NCBI RefSeq assembly: GCF_001399975.1
Contig: NZ_LKBD01000015.1
Coordinates: forward strand, 33,279-97,278
Length of the DNA stretch: 64,000 nucleotides
Direction of reading: 5' to 3'
Origin: Pseudoalteromonas sp. P1-9
GTDB lineage: Bacteria > Pseudomonadota > Gammaproteobacteria > Enterobacterales > Alteromonadaceae
Shown: piece after piece, positions 56,118 through 64,000 of the stretch
Layout of the letters: each line of letters begins with the position of its first letter
Numbering within the stretch: position 1 is the stretch's first letter
Made by a program: the position numbers and the translations under genes
Notes under the pieces: model-generated
What the model saw: the letters and a program-made list of their open reading frames with translations, nothing else
Told to the model about the DNA's origin: nothing
The model's database searches: none

Positions 56118-58844
56118 ATGAAACCAAAAAAGCAGTTTAAAGCTAATTTAGTTACGCTTTCGGTGCTTTGTGCGTTTTCGTCATTTTCCTCAATAGCAGA
56201 TGAAAATGAACAACCACAAGTACAAAAGGAAATTGAAGAAGTTGTTGCAACCGCAAGCCGTTTAAAAGGCAGTGCAAGTGCAGTAATTGAAGAGCGTAAA
56301 AACCAAGCTTTCGTTGCCGACATTATGGGAGCTGAGCAAATTTCACGTACCGGTGACTCAGATGCTGCATCAGCGCTTCGTCGTGTAACAGGTTTAAGCT
56401 TAGTAAACGATAAATTTATTTATGTTCGTGGTTTAGGTGAGCGTTACTCGAGCGTTCGTTTAAATGGCGCATCTGTACCGAGCCCAGATTTAACGCGTAG
56501 CGTCATTCCACTTGATATCTTCCCATCAAGCATTATTGAATCACTTTCAGTGCAAAAAGCTTATTCACCAAATATGCCAGCGGCTTTTGGTGGTGGTGAT
56601 GTAAATATTCGTACCAAAAGTATTCCTGATGATCGCGTGTTTAAAGTGGATATCGGTGCAAGCTATAAAGACACCAATGATGAAGGTTACACCTACGAAG
56701 GTGGCAGCGATGATTGGTTAGGTACCGACGACGGCACACGTGCTATGCCTGGCACGGTGCGTGCTGCACTTAATCGTTATGTTAACGGTTTATCGGATAT
56801 TTCTATTCGAAACATTCGTGATATTGAGTCAAAAGCGCTTGGTGAAGATATCGGTCAAAACGCTGCGATTGCGTTAAACAAAGATCTGATTAAAGCACTG
56901 CCACGTGATTATGGATTACAAGAAGAAAGCTTAAATCCAGATTTTGGCATTAAAGCAGTTTATGGTGACCGTTTTGACGATGTATTGGGTTTTGGCGGGT
57001 CGCTTGGCTTTTTGGCAAGCGTTGCATATGACAATGAGTGGTCTAATTCAAATGAGTTTGGTGCCGTATTATCGTCAGCCGATGCAGCCAAGGCAGCGCA
57101 GTGTTCTACAAAAACTTTTGCCTGTTATTCTGCTAAAAATGAAAAGCAAACTACCAAAAATAATATCAAGCTAAATACCTCTTTAAATTTAGGTTATAAA
57201 CTTGATGGTCATGAATTAACGGCAACATACATGAAACTTCGTGATACAGAAGACGAAGCGTCAGTTGCTATTTATCAAGAGCCATCAAAATCATTAAGTA
57301 TTGATGATGGTCAAGTTCAGCGCAGTCATACAACGTCATTTGAAGAGCGTGAATTAGATATTCTTCAAGTTCGCGGTCAACATAACTTAACATGGAGTTT
57401 GTTAGATGGCGTTGGTGTAGATTGGCATTATACCGATTCAACGGCGACGACTGAAATTCCAGGTGAACTTGAAATCACAGTGCGCGATGCGTATCAAGAC
57501 GGCCAATACCAACGTACCTTCTATAATGGCTCACTCGGTGGTAACCCGTATTTATATCGCTTTGTTGATATGGAAGATCAGGTTGAAAACTGGGGCGTAA
57601 ATGTAAACAAGGTATTTTACTTTGATGGTTCTGACATTGAGCTTTCAGGTGGTGGTTACTTTATAGAAAAAGCGCGTGATTATCGCACTGATTTCTTTAA
57701 TTACCGCTTTGCACAAACTCAGCAAGTAGAACTGGCTCAAAGTGAAGATGATGCATTAAACATTGGCAGTTTCTTCAGTAACGACAGCACAGTAGATAAC
57801 ACAGATGTTGAGCTATTATTCCAAGAGCCAACAGCAGATGACTACTTAGCCGCGCAAATGATTGACGCATATTTTGGTGCATTCGATTACACCATTAATA
57901 ACAACTGGCGTTTAAGTGGCGGTGTGCGTTATGAAGACTTCCGTCAAGTTGCGTTAGCGTTTTCAAGAAGTGCATTTGACCCTGCATTGCTTGAAGATAA
58001 GCTAAGCAGCGAAGCAATTGAACAAGCGACCGTAATGGAAGACGACTACTTCGGATCACTTTCTATGACATACAGTCAAGAAAGCTACCAAGTACGTTTT
58101 GGTTACGGCAACACGGTTGTTCGCCCAGACCTACGTGAACTTACGCCTGTTCAATATCAAGACCCACTTACTGATTATCGTACCCTTGGTAATCCGTACC
58201 TAGAGTCAAGTTACCTTGATAACTTTGACACGCGTGTGGAATTTTACCTAGATAACGGCGATAACTACTCAATTGGTGCGTTCTACAAGGACATTGATAG
58301 CCCAATTGAAGCGCTACTTACTGAAAGTGATGGTCGTTTTACGCTGCAATTTGATAACGCAGACAACGCAGTTGTTTACGGTATTGAAGCTGAGTGGATG
58401 ACAGAACTGAGTGCCGATATGTTAGGTGGTGCGTTCTTTACTTCAGGTAACTTAACGGTAAGTGATTCAGAAGTAACTATTTTAGAGAGTCAGCGCGGCG
58501 ATTTAACAAACCTTAAACGCCGAATGACAGGTCACTCTAAGTACGTTGCAAACGTTCAGCTTAACTATGATTCTCATAATGGTAATCATCAAGCGTCCGT
58601 TATCTACAATGTATTTGGCGACCGTATTCTCGCGGCTGGTGTTAATAACTTTGACGATGCATACGAGCAACCAATCAACTCGTTAGACCTTGTATATAGT
58701 TATTATCCAAACTTTAACTCAACGATTACGTTCAAAGTTAAAAACCTGTTAGGTCAAGACTTTGAAGTTGAGCAAAATGACGTATTAATTCGTCAAAAAG
58801 AAATGCCAACGGAAATCAGCTTAGACTTCTCATACGAGTTCTAA
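56118..58844 (+). CDS. TonB-dependent outer-membrane receptor
   Basis: The 908-residue protein has a signal peptide (about 1-28), a TonB box (EEVVATASR, about 39-47), a plug domain (about 60-190; IYVRGLGERYSSVRLNG, PNMPAAFGGGDVNIRTK) and a 22-strand barrel ending in the C-terminal Phe signature (DFSYEF). The plug type is that of large receptors for non-siderophore substrates in Alteromonadales, Caulobacter and Xanthomonas. A Cys pair in a loop (AAQCSTKTFACYS) may form a disulfide. Linked Pho-type control suggests a phosphorus-containing substrate; its identity is not evident. Confidence 0.92.
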   Translation: MKPKKQFKANLVTLSVLCAFSSFSSIADENEQPQVQKEIEEVVATASRLKGSASAVIEERKNQAFVADIMGAEQISRTGDSDAASALRRVTGLSLVNDKFIYVRGLGERYSSVRLNGASVPSPDLTRSVIPLDIFPSSIIESLSVQKAYSPNMPAAFGGGDVNIRTKSIPDDRVFKVDIGASYKDTNDEGYTYEGGSDDWLGTDDGTRAMPGTVRAALNRYVNGLSDISIRNIRDIESKALGEDIGQNAAIALNKDLIKALPRDYGLQEESLNPDFGIKAVYGDRFDDVLGFGGSLGFLASVAYDNEWSNSNEFGAVLSSADAAKAAQCSTKTFACYSAKNEKQTTKNNIKLNTSLNLGYKLDGHELTATYMKLRDTEDEASVAIYQEPSKSLSIDDGQVQRSHTTSFEERELDILQVRGQHNLTWSLLDGVGVDWHYTDSTATTEIPGELEITVRDAYQDGQYQRTFYNGSLGGNPYLYRFVDMEDQVENWGVNVNKVFYFDGSDIELSGGGYFIEKARDYRTDFFNYRFAQTQQVELAQSEDDALNIGSFFSNDSTVDNTDVELLFQEPTADDYLAAQMIDAYFGAFDYTINNNWRLSGGVRYEDFRQVALAFSRSAFDPALLEDKLSSEAIEQATVMEDDYFGSLSMTYSQESYQVRFGYGNTVVRPDLRELTPVQYQDPLTDYRTLGNPYLESSYLDNFDTRVEFYLDNGDNYSIGAFYKDIDSPIEALLTESDGRFTLQFDNADNAVVYGIEAEWMTELSADMLGGAFFTSGNLTVSDSEVTILESQRGDLTNLKRRMTGHSKYVANVQLNYDSHNGNHQASVIYNVFGDRILAAGVNNFDDAYEQPINSLDLVYSYYPNFNSTITFKVKNLLGQDFEVEQNDVLIRQKEMPTEISLDFSYEF

Positions 58845-58888
58845 CAACATAGACGTTCAACTAAACCTAGCGTATTAATTTACCTAGC

Positions 58889-58920
58889 CAAAAAGCTCAA
58901 CTTCGGTTGGGCTTTTTTTT
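58889..58920 (+). terminator. Terminator of the receptor operon
   Basis: AAAAAGCTCAAC pairs with GTTGGGCTTTTT (one G-U pair) around a stable TTCG tetraloop and ends in an eight-base T-run. Confidence 0.93.
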
Positions 58921-59057
58921 ATGATTTTTATTCAACAAAGCCTTTTACACGGTAGATTTCTAGAAGTCTAAATGATAGATTCAAATTTCTGCACTTTGTA
59001 GAACATTAATAACTCTCACGCATCAAAGTTATTACATTTTATTTAGGAATTAGAATT

Positions 59058-60164
59058 ATGTTAAAAGTTGGTTTAGTCGGTTGGCGTGGTATGGTTGGCT
59101 CCGTATTAATGGAGCGTATGCAACAAGAAGGTGATTTTACGAAAATTGATGCGACCTTTTTCACCACCTCACAAACCGGCCAACTTGGGCCTGATATTGC
59201 AGGTGACGCAAAACCATTGTTAGAGGCAAACGACATCAATGAGCTGGCTAAAATGGACGTGGTACTCACGTGTCAGGGCGGCGATTATACCAAAGCTGTG
59301 TACCCAGCATTACGTGAAACTGGTTGGAATGGTTACTGGATTGATGCTGCATCTGCACTACGTATGGCTGATGACAGTATTATTGTATTAGATCCCGTAA
59401 ACCTTGATGTAATTAAACAAGGGTTAGAGCAGGGGGTTAAAACCTTTGTTGGCGGTAACTGTACTGTTTCACTTATGCTTCTTGCTTTAGGTGGCTTGTT
59501 TGAGCAAGACCTTATTGAGTGGGTAAGCCCAATGACTTACCAAGCCGCATCGGGCGCAGGCGCACGTAATATGAAAGAACTCATTGCGCAAATGGGTGAA
59601 ATTCATCACGAAGTAGCCGACAAACTAGATCCTGCATCGGCTATTTTAGAAGTGGATAAACTGGTCTCTGAAAAAATCAAATCAGATAGTTTACCCACCG
59701 ATCAATTTGGTGTGCCGTTAGCAGGTAGCTTAATTCCATGGATTGATGTGCCAATGCCTTCAGGTCAAAGTAAAGAAGAATGGAAAGCTGAAGTTGAAGC
59801 AAATAAGATTTTAGGTAGTAATAAGCAGCCTATTCCAGTTGATGGATTGTGCGTGAGAATTGGCGCGATGCGCTGTCATTCACAGGCGATGACAATTAAA
59901 TTGAAAAAAGACATTTCTGTTGAAGAAGTTGAATCAATTTTAGCGTCACATAATCAGTGGGTAAAAGTTGTACCTAATGAGCGTGAAGTAACAAGTAAAG
60001 AACTTACGCCAGTTAATGTAACCGGGACATTATCAATTCCTGTTGGTCGTATTCGTAAATTATCGATGGGCCCAGAATATATAAGTGCGTTCACGGTTGG
60101 TGATCAGCTGCTTTGGGGCGCTGCGGAGCCACTGCGTAGAATGTTACGTATCATTACTGATTAA
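59058..60164 (+). CDS. asd: Aspartate-semialdehyde dehydrogenase
   Basis: The 368-residue enzyme reduces aspartyl phosphate to the semialdehyde for lysine, threonine and methionine. It has the nucleotide-binding start [18 protein letters not shown], the catalytic Cys135 in GGNCTVSLM and the active-site His in MRCHSQAMT. It is the gram-negative type, with length like E. coli Asd (367). It supplies the substrate for DapA, encoded at 13.6 kb. A strong terminator follows. Confidence 0.96.
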   Translation: MLKVGLVGWRGMVGSVLMERMQQEGDFTKIDATFFTTSQTGQLGPDIAGDAKPLLEANDINELAKMDVVLTCQGGDYTKAVYPALRETGWNGYWIDAASALRMADDSIIVLDPVNLDVIKQGLEQGVKTFVGGNCTVSLMLLALGGLFEQDLIEWVSPMTYQAASGAGARNMKELIAQMGEIHHEVADKLDPASAILEVDKLVSEKIKSDSLPTDQFGVPLAGSLIPWIDVPMPSGQSKEEWKAEVEANKILGSNKQPIPVDGLCVRIGAMRCHSQAMTIKLKKDISVEEVESILASHNQWVKVVPNEREVTSKELTPVNVTGTLSIPVGRIRKLSMGPEYISAFTVGDQLLWGAAEPLRRMLRIITD

Positions 60165-60183
60165 TATTATTCAGCTATTGTTT

Positions 60184-60208
60184 AAAGCCACCTGCGGGTG
60201 GCTTTTTT
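60184..60208 (+). terminator. Terminator of asd
   Basis: AAAGCCACC pairs with GGTGGCTTT over a TGCG loop and ends in a T-run. Confidence 0.92.
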
Positions 60209-60311
60209 GTATTTTAAATTTAAAAAGTATATATCTAAACGTATAATTTACTTTCTAAGTACTTGTTTATATGTTAAATAAATTTTTACCTATTCTAAAT
60301 TAGAAACTCGT

Positions 60312-60770
60312 ATGTTGATAAGGCAGGCAACACTTGAAGATTCTGTAGCCATAAGTGAACTGATAAGTAGATTAACGGTAAAGCACGTATTACCATCATG
60401 TGAAAGTAAGACTCACGATCTATTACTGAGTTCAATGAGTTCCGAACAGGTAAAACAAAACCTACAAAGTGACTACTATTATTTGCTTGCAGAAAACGCA
60501 AATAAACAACTAATCGGTGTTGCCGGGCTAAAAAATTATAATCACCTCTATCATTTATTTGTCTGTGATAACCACCAAGGGCGGGGCTTCGCTAGAACCT
60601 TGTGGCAAACCATAAAACATGATGCAGAGCGTATCAATAATACGAAGCAGTTTACCGTTAACTCAGCTATAACTGCTGAAAGTATTTATTTATCCTTTGG
60701 ATTTAAACGACTGTCAGGCATACGTAATAGAGACGGTATGGTAGATATACCCATGACCTTTACCCTATAA
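60312..60770 (+). CDS. GNAT-family N-acetyltransferase
   Basis: The 152-residue protein has the GNAT layout. Motif A is LFVCDNHQGRGFARTLWQ (about 85-102, acetyl-CoA pyrophosphate binding), preceded by a beta-strand pair with LIGVAGLKNYNHLYHL. It ends in a Phe/Gly-rich C-terminal segment (SIYLSFGFKR). The acceptor is unknown. There is no clear ribosome-binding site before the ATG. It stands alone. Confidence 0.85.
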   Translation: MLIRQATLEDSVAISELISRLTVKHVLPSCESKTHDLLLSSMSSEQVKQNLQSDYYYLLAENANKQLIGVAGLKNYNHLYHLFVCDNHQGRGFARTLWQTIKHDAERINNTKQFTVNSAITAESIYLSFGFKRLSGIRNRDGMVDIPMTFTL

Positions 60771-60878
60771 CTCCATATCGCAGTTAACCCGTTAACACAT
60801 TGGGACTAGCTCATTAGTGATTTAATTATTTTAAAAGCTGTGCAATAGTAAGGTGCTAATAACAATAAACTCGCAACG

Positions 60879-62336
60879 ATGCGTGTAAAAAAAACGGAAT
60901 TTACTTTGAAATCCTACCTAACTATTTTTGCTTCAGCGTTACTATTATTTAATTTTACACAGGTAGCATATGCAAATAATGCTACTGAGTTTGTAAAGGA
61001 ATTAAAAGAGCATTACCAAAGTACTCGTTCAATTAAAGCATTTTCTTTAACACACAGTTATTTAGGGCAAAGTAACCCGTATCAGTCATGGGACTTTAAG
61101 CTTCCGACTCGCTATAAGGCGTTTAAAGTAACCGACATTGATATGACAAACGAACATTATTATCAAAATGTTGTGCATCATTACACTGGAGGTTTGTATT
61201 TTGATGAGGTGCATTTTCAAAATGATAGACACAGCTTACGCTACGAAAGAAACGGTATTTCATTAGGTAAACGCGCAGCGACGCAGAATATGAAAAGTTA
61301 TGAGCGTTATAAAAACCTTACTTTGATGAATATTGATTTTTTTGCAGTGAATCCATTGCTAGAAGAACAAAACGTTGAACAAAATGTAGTGTATTCAAAA
61401 GCAAATAATAAAGTCACTCTTACTCACCACGCTTCACAAAAAAGTGAAATAGAATATACGTTTAGCACAAATCCGATACGATTAAGCTCAATTAATAATA
61501 AAAAACGCGATCGCATTTTTATTTACGATGACTACAAATACAATAATGGTTTTTACTTAGCGCATTCACTAATTAAGCATTATAACGGCGACACGTTACC
61601 GAGCTTTATTACACGAATTGAAGCGTTTAATACGATAGATAGAATAGAGCCTGAAAAGCTCGTTTTACCACAAGGGTTTTACCTTAAACAAAGCCCAAAT
61701 AATAGGGCGCTTAAAGTAACTTCCATTGCTAACAATCTTTATTTAATTACTAATGACAGCAATCATCACAATACATTATTTTATGTAAATAATAATGATA
61801 TTACTGTTTTAGGTGTACCTAGAAATGCCGATATGGCAGTTGATATCATTGAAAAAATAAAACAAGTTCAGCCAAATAAAACTATTACAGGCGTATATGT
61901 AACACACCCATATAGCGATCATATTGCTGGCTTATTGCCATTTGTAGACAATGGCGCAACAGTTTATGCCGATAACTACACCATAAGTGCCATTAAGCAG
62001 TATGTGAAATTTAAAAATGATATTTCACGTTTTAAGTTTTCAATAATTACACATGGTCAGAAAATGTATGACATACAGTTTTTTGTGTTAGAAAACGCAC
62101 GCGCAAAAAGGCAAAGCTTTGCGTACTTTAAAAATGCAGGCATTATTTTCCAAACCGATTTTTTAGAAGTTGCTAACGACAACACCATAGCAAAATTGCT
62201 ACCAAGCTATAGCCATCAATTTATGAAGTTTGTTTTACAAGAAAAACTCAACGTAAAGCGCATCGTTGGCTACCACAGAAACAACAACATCACTAAAGAT
62301 GTAATGGAAAAATCACTTAAAGCAAATACATTATAA
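60879..62336 (+). CDS. Exported MBL-fold protein with altered metal motif
   Basis: The 485-residue protein has a signal peptide (ending near VAYANN), an N-terminal all-beta region (about 40-260) and a metallo-beta-lactamase-fold domain (about 270-480). The HxHxDH motif is present as HPYSDH (343-348): the second His is Tyr. An Asp (QTDFLEV) and a late His (VGYHRNN) stand at other ligand positions. It may bind one metal or none, so hydrolase function is uncertain. A TTG at 60906 is a possible alternative start with a typical signal peptide. Confidence 0.75.
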   Translation: MRVKKTEFTLKSYLTIFASALLLFNFTQVAYANNATEFVKELKEHYQSTRSIKAFSLTHSYLGQSNPYQSWDFKLPTRYKAFKVTDIDMTNEHYYQNVVHHYTGGLYFDEVHFQNDRHSLRYERNGISLGKRAATQNMKSYERYKNLTLMNIDFFAVNPLLEEQNVEQNVVYSKANNKVTLTHHASQKSEIEYTFSTNPIRLSSINNKKRDRIFIYDDYKYNNGFYLAHSLIKHYNGDTLPSFITRIEAFNTIDRIEPEKLVLPQGFYLKQSPNNRALKVTSIANNLYLITNDSNHHNTLFYVNNNDITVLGVPRNADMAVDIIEKIKQVQPNKTITGVYVTHPYSDHIAGLLPFVDNGATVYADNYTISAIKQYVKFKNDISRFKFSIITHGQKMYDIQFFVLENARAKRQSFAYFKNAGIIFQTDFLEVANDNTIAKLLPSYSHQFMKFVLQEKLNVKRIVGYHRNNNITKDVMEKSLKANTL

Positions 62337-62904
62337 TGTGAGTATGTTTTTAAGAGTTCGTTAGGTAATTAACAACGTTACATTGATTGCTCGTTCTAAA
62401 TATCATTTATAGACTCGTTAGCTGTAATCAAGGAATCAAATGCAACACGTAAAATTTTAAGCAGGCTAACTTGTTTGCAAAGACGTCATAACGTAAAGCA
62501 AAGTAGAACTGAATGGTGATTCCTAAGAGAGTTCAGAATTAGATAGACAGTCATTCAATAAGTTACCAATTAACTCATAATTAAACGGTTTCGACATTCT
62601 AATCTCAGAATAAACATACTTACAAAAAACTAACAATTAATAGTTTAGTTTTTGACTTGTTCTTATAGTGTAATTTAGAAAACAGAAGCGCATACCTTCT
62701 ACACTAAAAAATGGGGCATTATTAACGGGAGACTTGCATGTTTATTAATGAGGTCAATAACATAACCAATGGTTTAAATTGAAGTTTACCCTAGGTTTAG
62801 ACTCTAATTTATTGTGATTTTGAAGCTTTTACCCTTGTTATAATAAGTGTTTAATGAAAAGATTAGTTTTAAAAAGAAATACAAATTACATGGAAGAGTA
62901 GTTA
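62337..62904. other. 568-bp AT-rich intergenic region, no gene seen
   Basis: I see no coding sequence with plausible start, length and codon use on either strand. An imperfect hairpin (AGTGTA with TACACT, AGAAG with CTTCT inside, 62667-62705) is the only structure noticed. It separates the MBL gene from the truncated accessory genes and is probably decayed DNA. Confidence 0.5.
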
Positions 62905-63414
62905 ATGGCGGTTTCTTCTGCGCAATACACTTATGCAAATGATTATTCTGGTGTGTTGACTCATATATCAAATGCAGTAAAACACAGAACTTATACTTGC
63001 CCTGGTTGCTGTGAAGAAATGATAGTTGTTAAAGGTAAAGTTAAAGAGCATCATTTTCGTCATAACAATGCGACTTGCAGTTACGAGAGCTACCTACACA
63101 ATGCTGCAAAAAATGCCTTTTATAAAAGGTTTAAAGAGTCTATAGATCCTATAGCTCTCATATTAGAAAGAACCATCATTTGCAAAAGCAAGAAGAAATC
63201 GTTTCTACAAGATGACAGTATTAGTTGTACAAGTTTAACTGAAGCTAAATACAACATCAGAAGTTTGTTTAATGAAGCTTTTTTAGAGCTATACGATAAG
63301 AAAACAGGTTTTACTCCTGATGTAATGTTGTCCAATTCAGATAATGACAGTAAATGTTATATTGAAATTTTTGTTACGCATGAATGCAGCGAAGACAAAA
63401 TAGCTTCTGGTTGA
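62905..63414 (+). pseudogene. Truncated CoiA-like competence/nuclease family gene
   Basis: The 169-residue product has an N-terminal zinc-binding element (Cys32, Cys35, Cys36, the HHFRHNN histidines and Cys58) as in CoiA-like proteins. A restriction-type nuclease core follows, with PDVML and a strand ending in IEIFVTHE. CoiA-like proteins normally continue well past this strand, but here an in-frame stop follows almost at once (DKIASG). I therefore call it a 3'-truncated gene. A good ribosome-binding site (GGAAGAG) precedes the ATG, so it may still be translated. Confidence 0.6.
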
Positions 63415-63424
63415 TATTACATTT

Positions 63425-63631
63425 ATGGAGCAAGACGAAGACATTGTCCAAGTACAAAAAATATTTAACGTATTTAGCGAAGCTATTAAAAAAACAAGCA
63501 ATAAGATGCAAATTATTGTACTAAATCATGCTCCGTCTAACCTAGTTAGCCAACTCGAAAATGGCCATTTAGTTGAAGAATGGAGGGACGGCATTAAGCT
63601 AGTTCCAATGGACTGGATTGATGATCTTTAG
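63425..63631 (+). pseudogene. C-terminal remnant of a DUF3732 ATPase
   Basis: The 68-residue reading frame resembles only the last part of DUF3732 proteins: the D-x-x-x-V-x-x-x-F helix, the strand MQIIVLNHA, and the VEEWRDGIKLVP-x-dW end. Full proteins are several hundred residues, with SMC-like ATPase motifs that are absent here. It starts 10 bp after the CoiA-like stop in another frame, as if a deletion had joined two gene fragments. The family assignment is from remembered pattern, not search. Confidence 0.5.
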
Positions 63632-64000
63632 TTAGTTACTAGTAGTCGCGTGCGACTCTAAAACCTTTTAAGCAGTTACTTTCAACTGGATCCTAGTTCG
63701 TACTAATTTATATGAATACACGATTCTACGATCCATTTATTAGTTAATATATTTTTCTATGTATTAAAACCTGCAACATTATACTAACATTTAAGAATAA
63801 ATTGAGTAACTCAGAATAGAGCGTTATTCTGAGTTCTCGCGAGAATCACCATGAAAAAGTAAAGGCAATATATTACTAAACATATAAAACATCTAATTTA
63901 ACATAACGTACATTATGGGTATTAAAGTTTGAATCTATTTTATATAAGTATCCTCGCTACGCTCAGACTTCGCTTGGCTCGTCTACTTTTATAAAAAATA
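63632..64000. other. Terminal 369-bp non-coding region
   Basis: No gene is visible on either strand up to the window edge. Notable are the hairpin and palindrome at 63808-63845 and a GC-richer CTCGCTACGCTCAGACTTCG stretch near 63953 that differs from the AT-rich surroundings. The region may continue outside the window. Confidence 0.5.
63808..63845. repeat. Perfect hairpin followed by a 12-bp palindrome
   Basis: AACTCAGAATA pairs perfectly with TATTCTGAGTT around a six-base loop (63808-63835), and the next bases form TTCTCGCGAGAA, a perfect palindrome (63834-63845). This could be a site for a recombinase or regulator, or a 3'-end structure of lost genes. Confidence 0.5.

Noticed and set aside
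58922..59057. Lysine riboswitch upstream of asd (and of dapA at 13.5 kb)
   Set aside because: The leaders are short and show no lysine-box core or multi-stem fold.
62437..62560. Transposase remnant in the AT-rich gap
   Set aside because: Short runs of Lys/Arg-rich translation interrupted by stops were seen, but nothing matches a known transposase motif well enough to claim it.
63940..64000. Integron attC site suggested by the GC-richer stretch near the right edge
   Set aside because: No paired core sites or imperfect palindrome of attC form could be made out, and the sequence runs off the window.

Overview
The window is AT-rich chromosomal DNA from a marine gammaproteobacterium, most likely an Alteromonadales member close to Pseudoalteromonas. 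The evidence is a secreted subtilisin with two C-terminal PPC domains, an astC-astA-DUF1338 cluster, a Vibrio/Alteromonadales-type TtpC-ExbB-ExbD-TonB energizer, YcgL-MltB and MinCDE-Rnd-FadD neighbourhoods, and overall codon use. No rRNA, tRNA, CRISPR array, complete insertion sequence or prophage was seen. Most of the window is core genome; the last ~1.7 kb looks like decayed accessory DNA.

Layout: 0-7.7 kb holds a Cys-rich lipoprotein, the secreted S8 protease, a CPA1-type antiporter directly behind a degenerate tyrosine-recombinase-like gene, SelO, a membrane-bound degenerate GGDEF protein and a small membrane protein. At 7.9-8.8 kb a bacterioferritin pair has complementary active sites: one subunit keeps the haem Met, the other keeps the ferroxidase ligands. 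FadE (9.1-11.4 kb) has a FadR-like site at its start and is followed by a MITE-like element. At 11.6-21.9 kb come a cytochrome b562-like protein, an outer-membrane barrel, a plant-type DapA, a DEAD-box helicase, an AbgT transporter, a DUF2431 putative rRNA methyltransferase with a eukaryote-like zinc finger, RluF, an inactive-looking EEP-fold membrane protein and a periplasmic binding protein. At 22.0-25.7 kb lie part of the arginine succinyltransferase pathway and a divergent Lrp-type regulator. At 25.7-34.9 kb are a chemoreceptor with a long HAMP array, NudB, an RND efflux pair and its divergent LysR regulator. At 34.9-48.8 kb are housekeeping genes: Atl, HDOD, YoaA, TsaB, alkaline phosphatase, FadD, RNase D, MinCDE, YcgL, MltB, YcgN and a SPOUT methyltransferase.

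The most interesting part is 49.0-58.9 kb. A six-gene TonB energizer operon (DUF3450, TtpC, ExbB2, ExbD2, TonB2, TPR) is followed by a second transcription unit with a beta-helix-like lipoprotein and a large TonB-dependent receptor. Both promoters carry four heptamers of the form xTGxxAx at exact 11-bp spacing, each array ending exactly 10 bp before a plausible -10 box. This is the architecture of a PhoB-activated promoter, so I infer a phosphate-starvation-induced outer-membrane uptake system in which a beta-helix lipoprotein may play a SusD-like partner role.

At 59-62.3 kb are Asd, a GNAT enzyme and an exported MBL-fold protein with an altered metal motif. From 62.3 kb to the end there is little coding DNA: a truncated CoiA-like nuclease gene and the apparent C-terminal tail of a DUF3732 ATPase, probably the scar of a lost defence or mobile locus.
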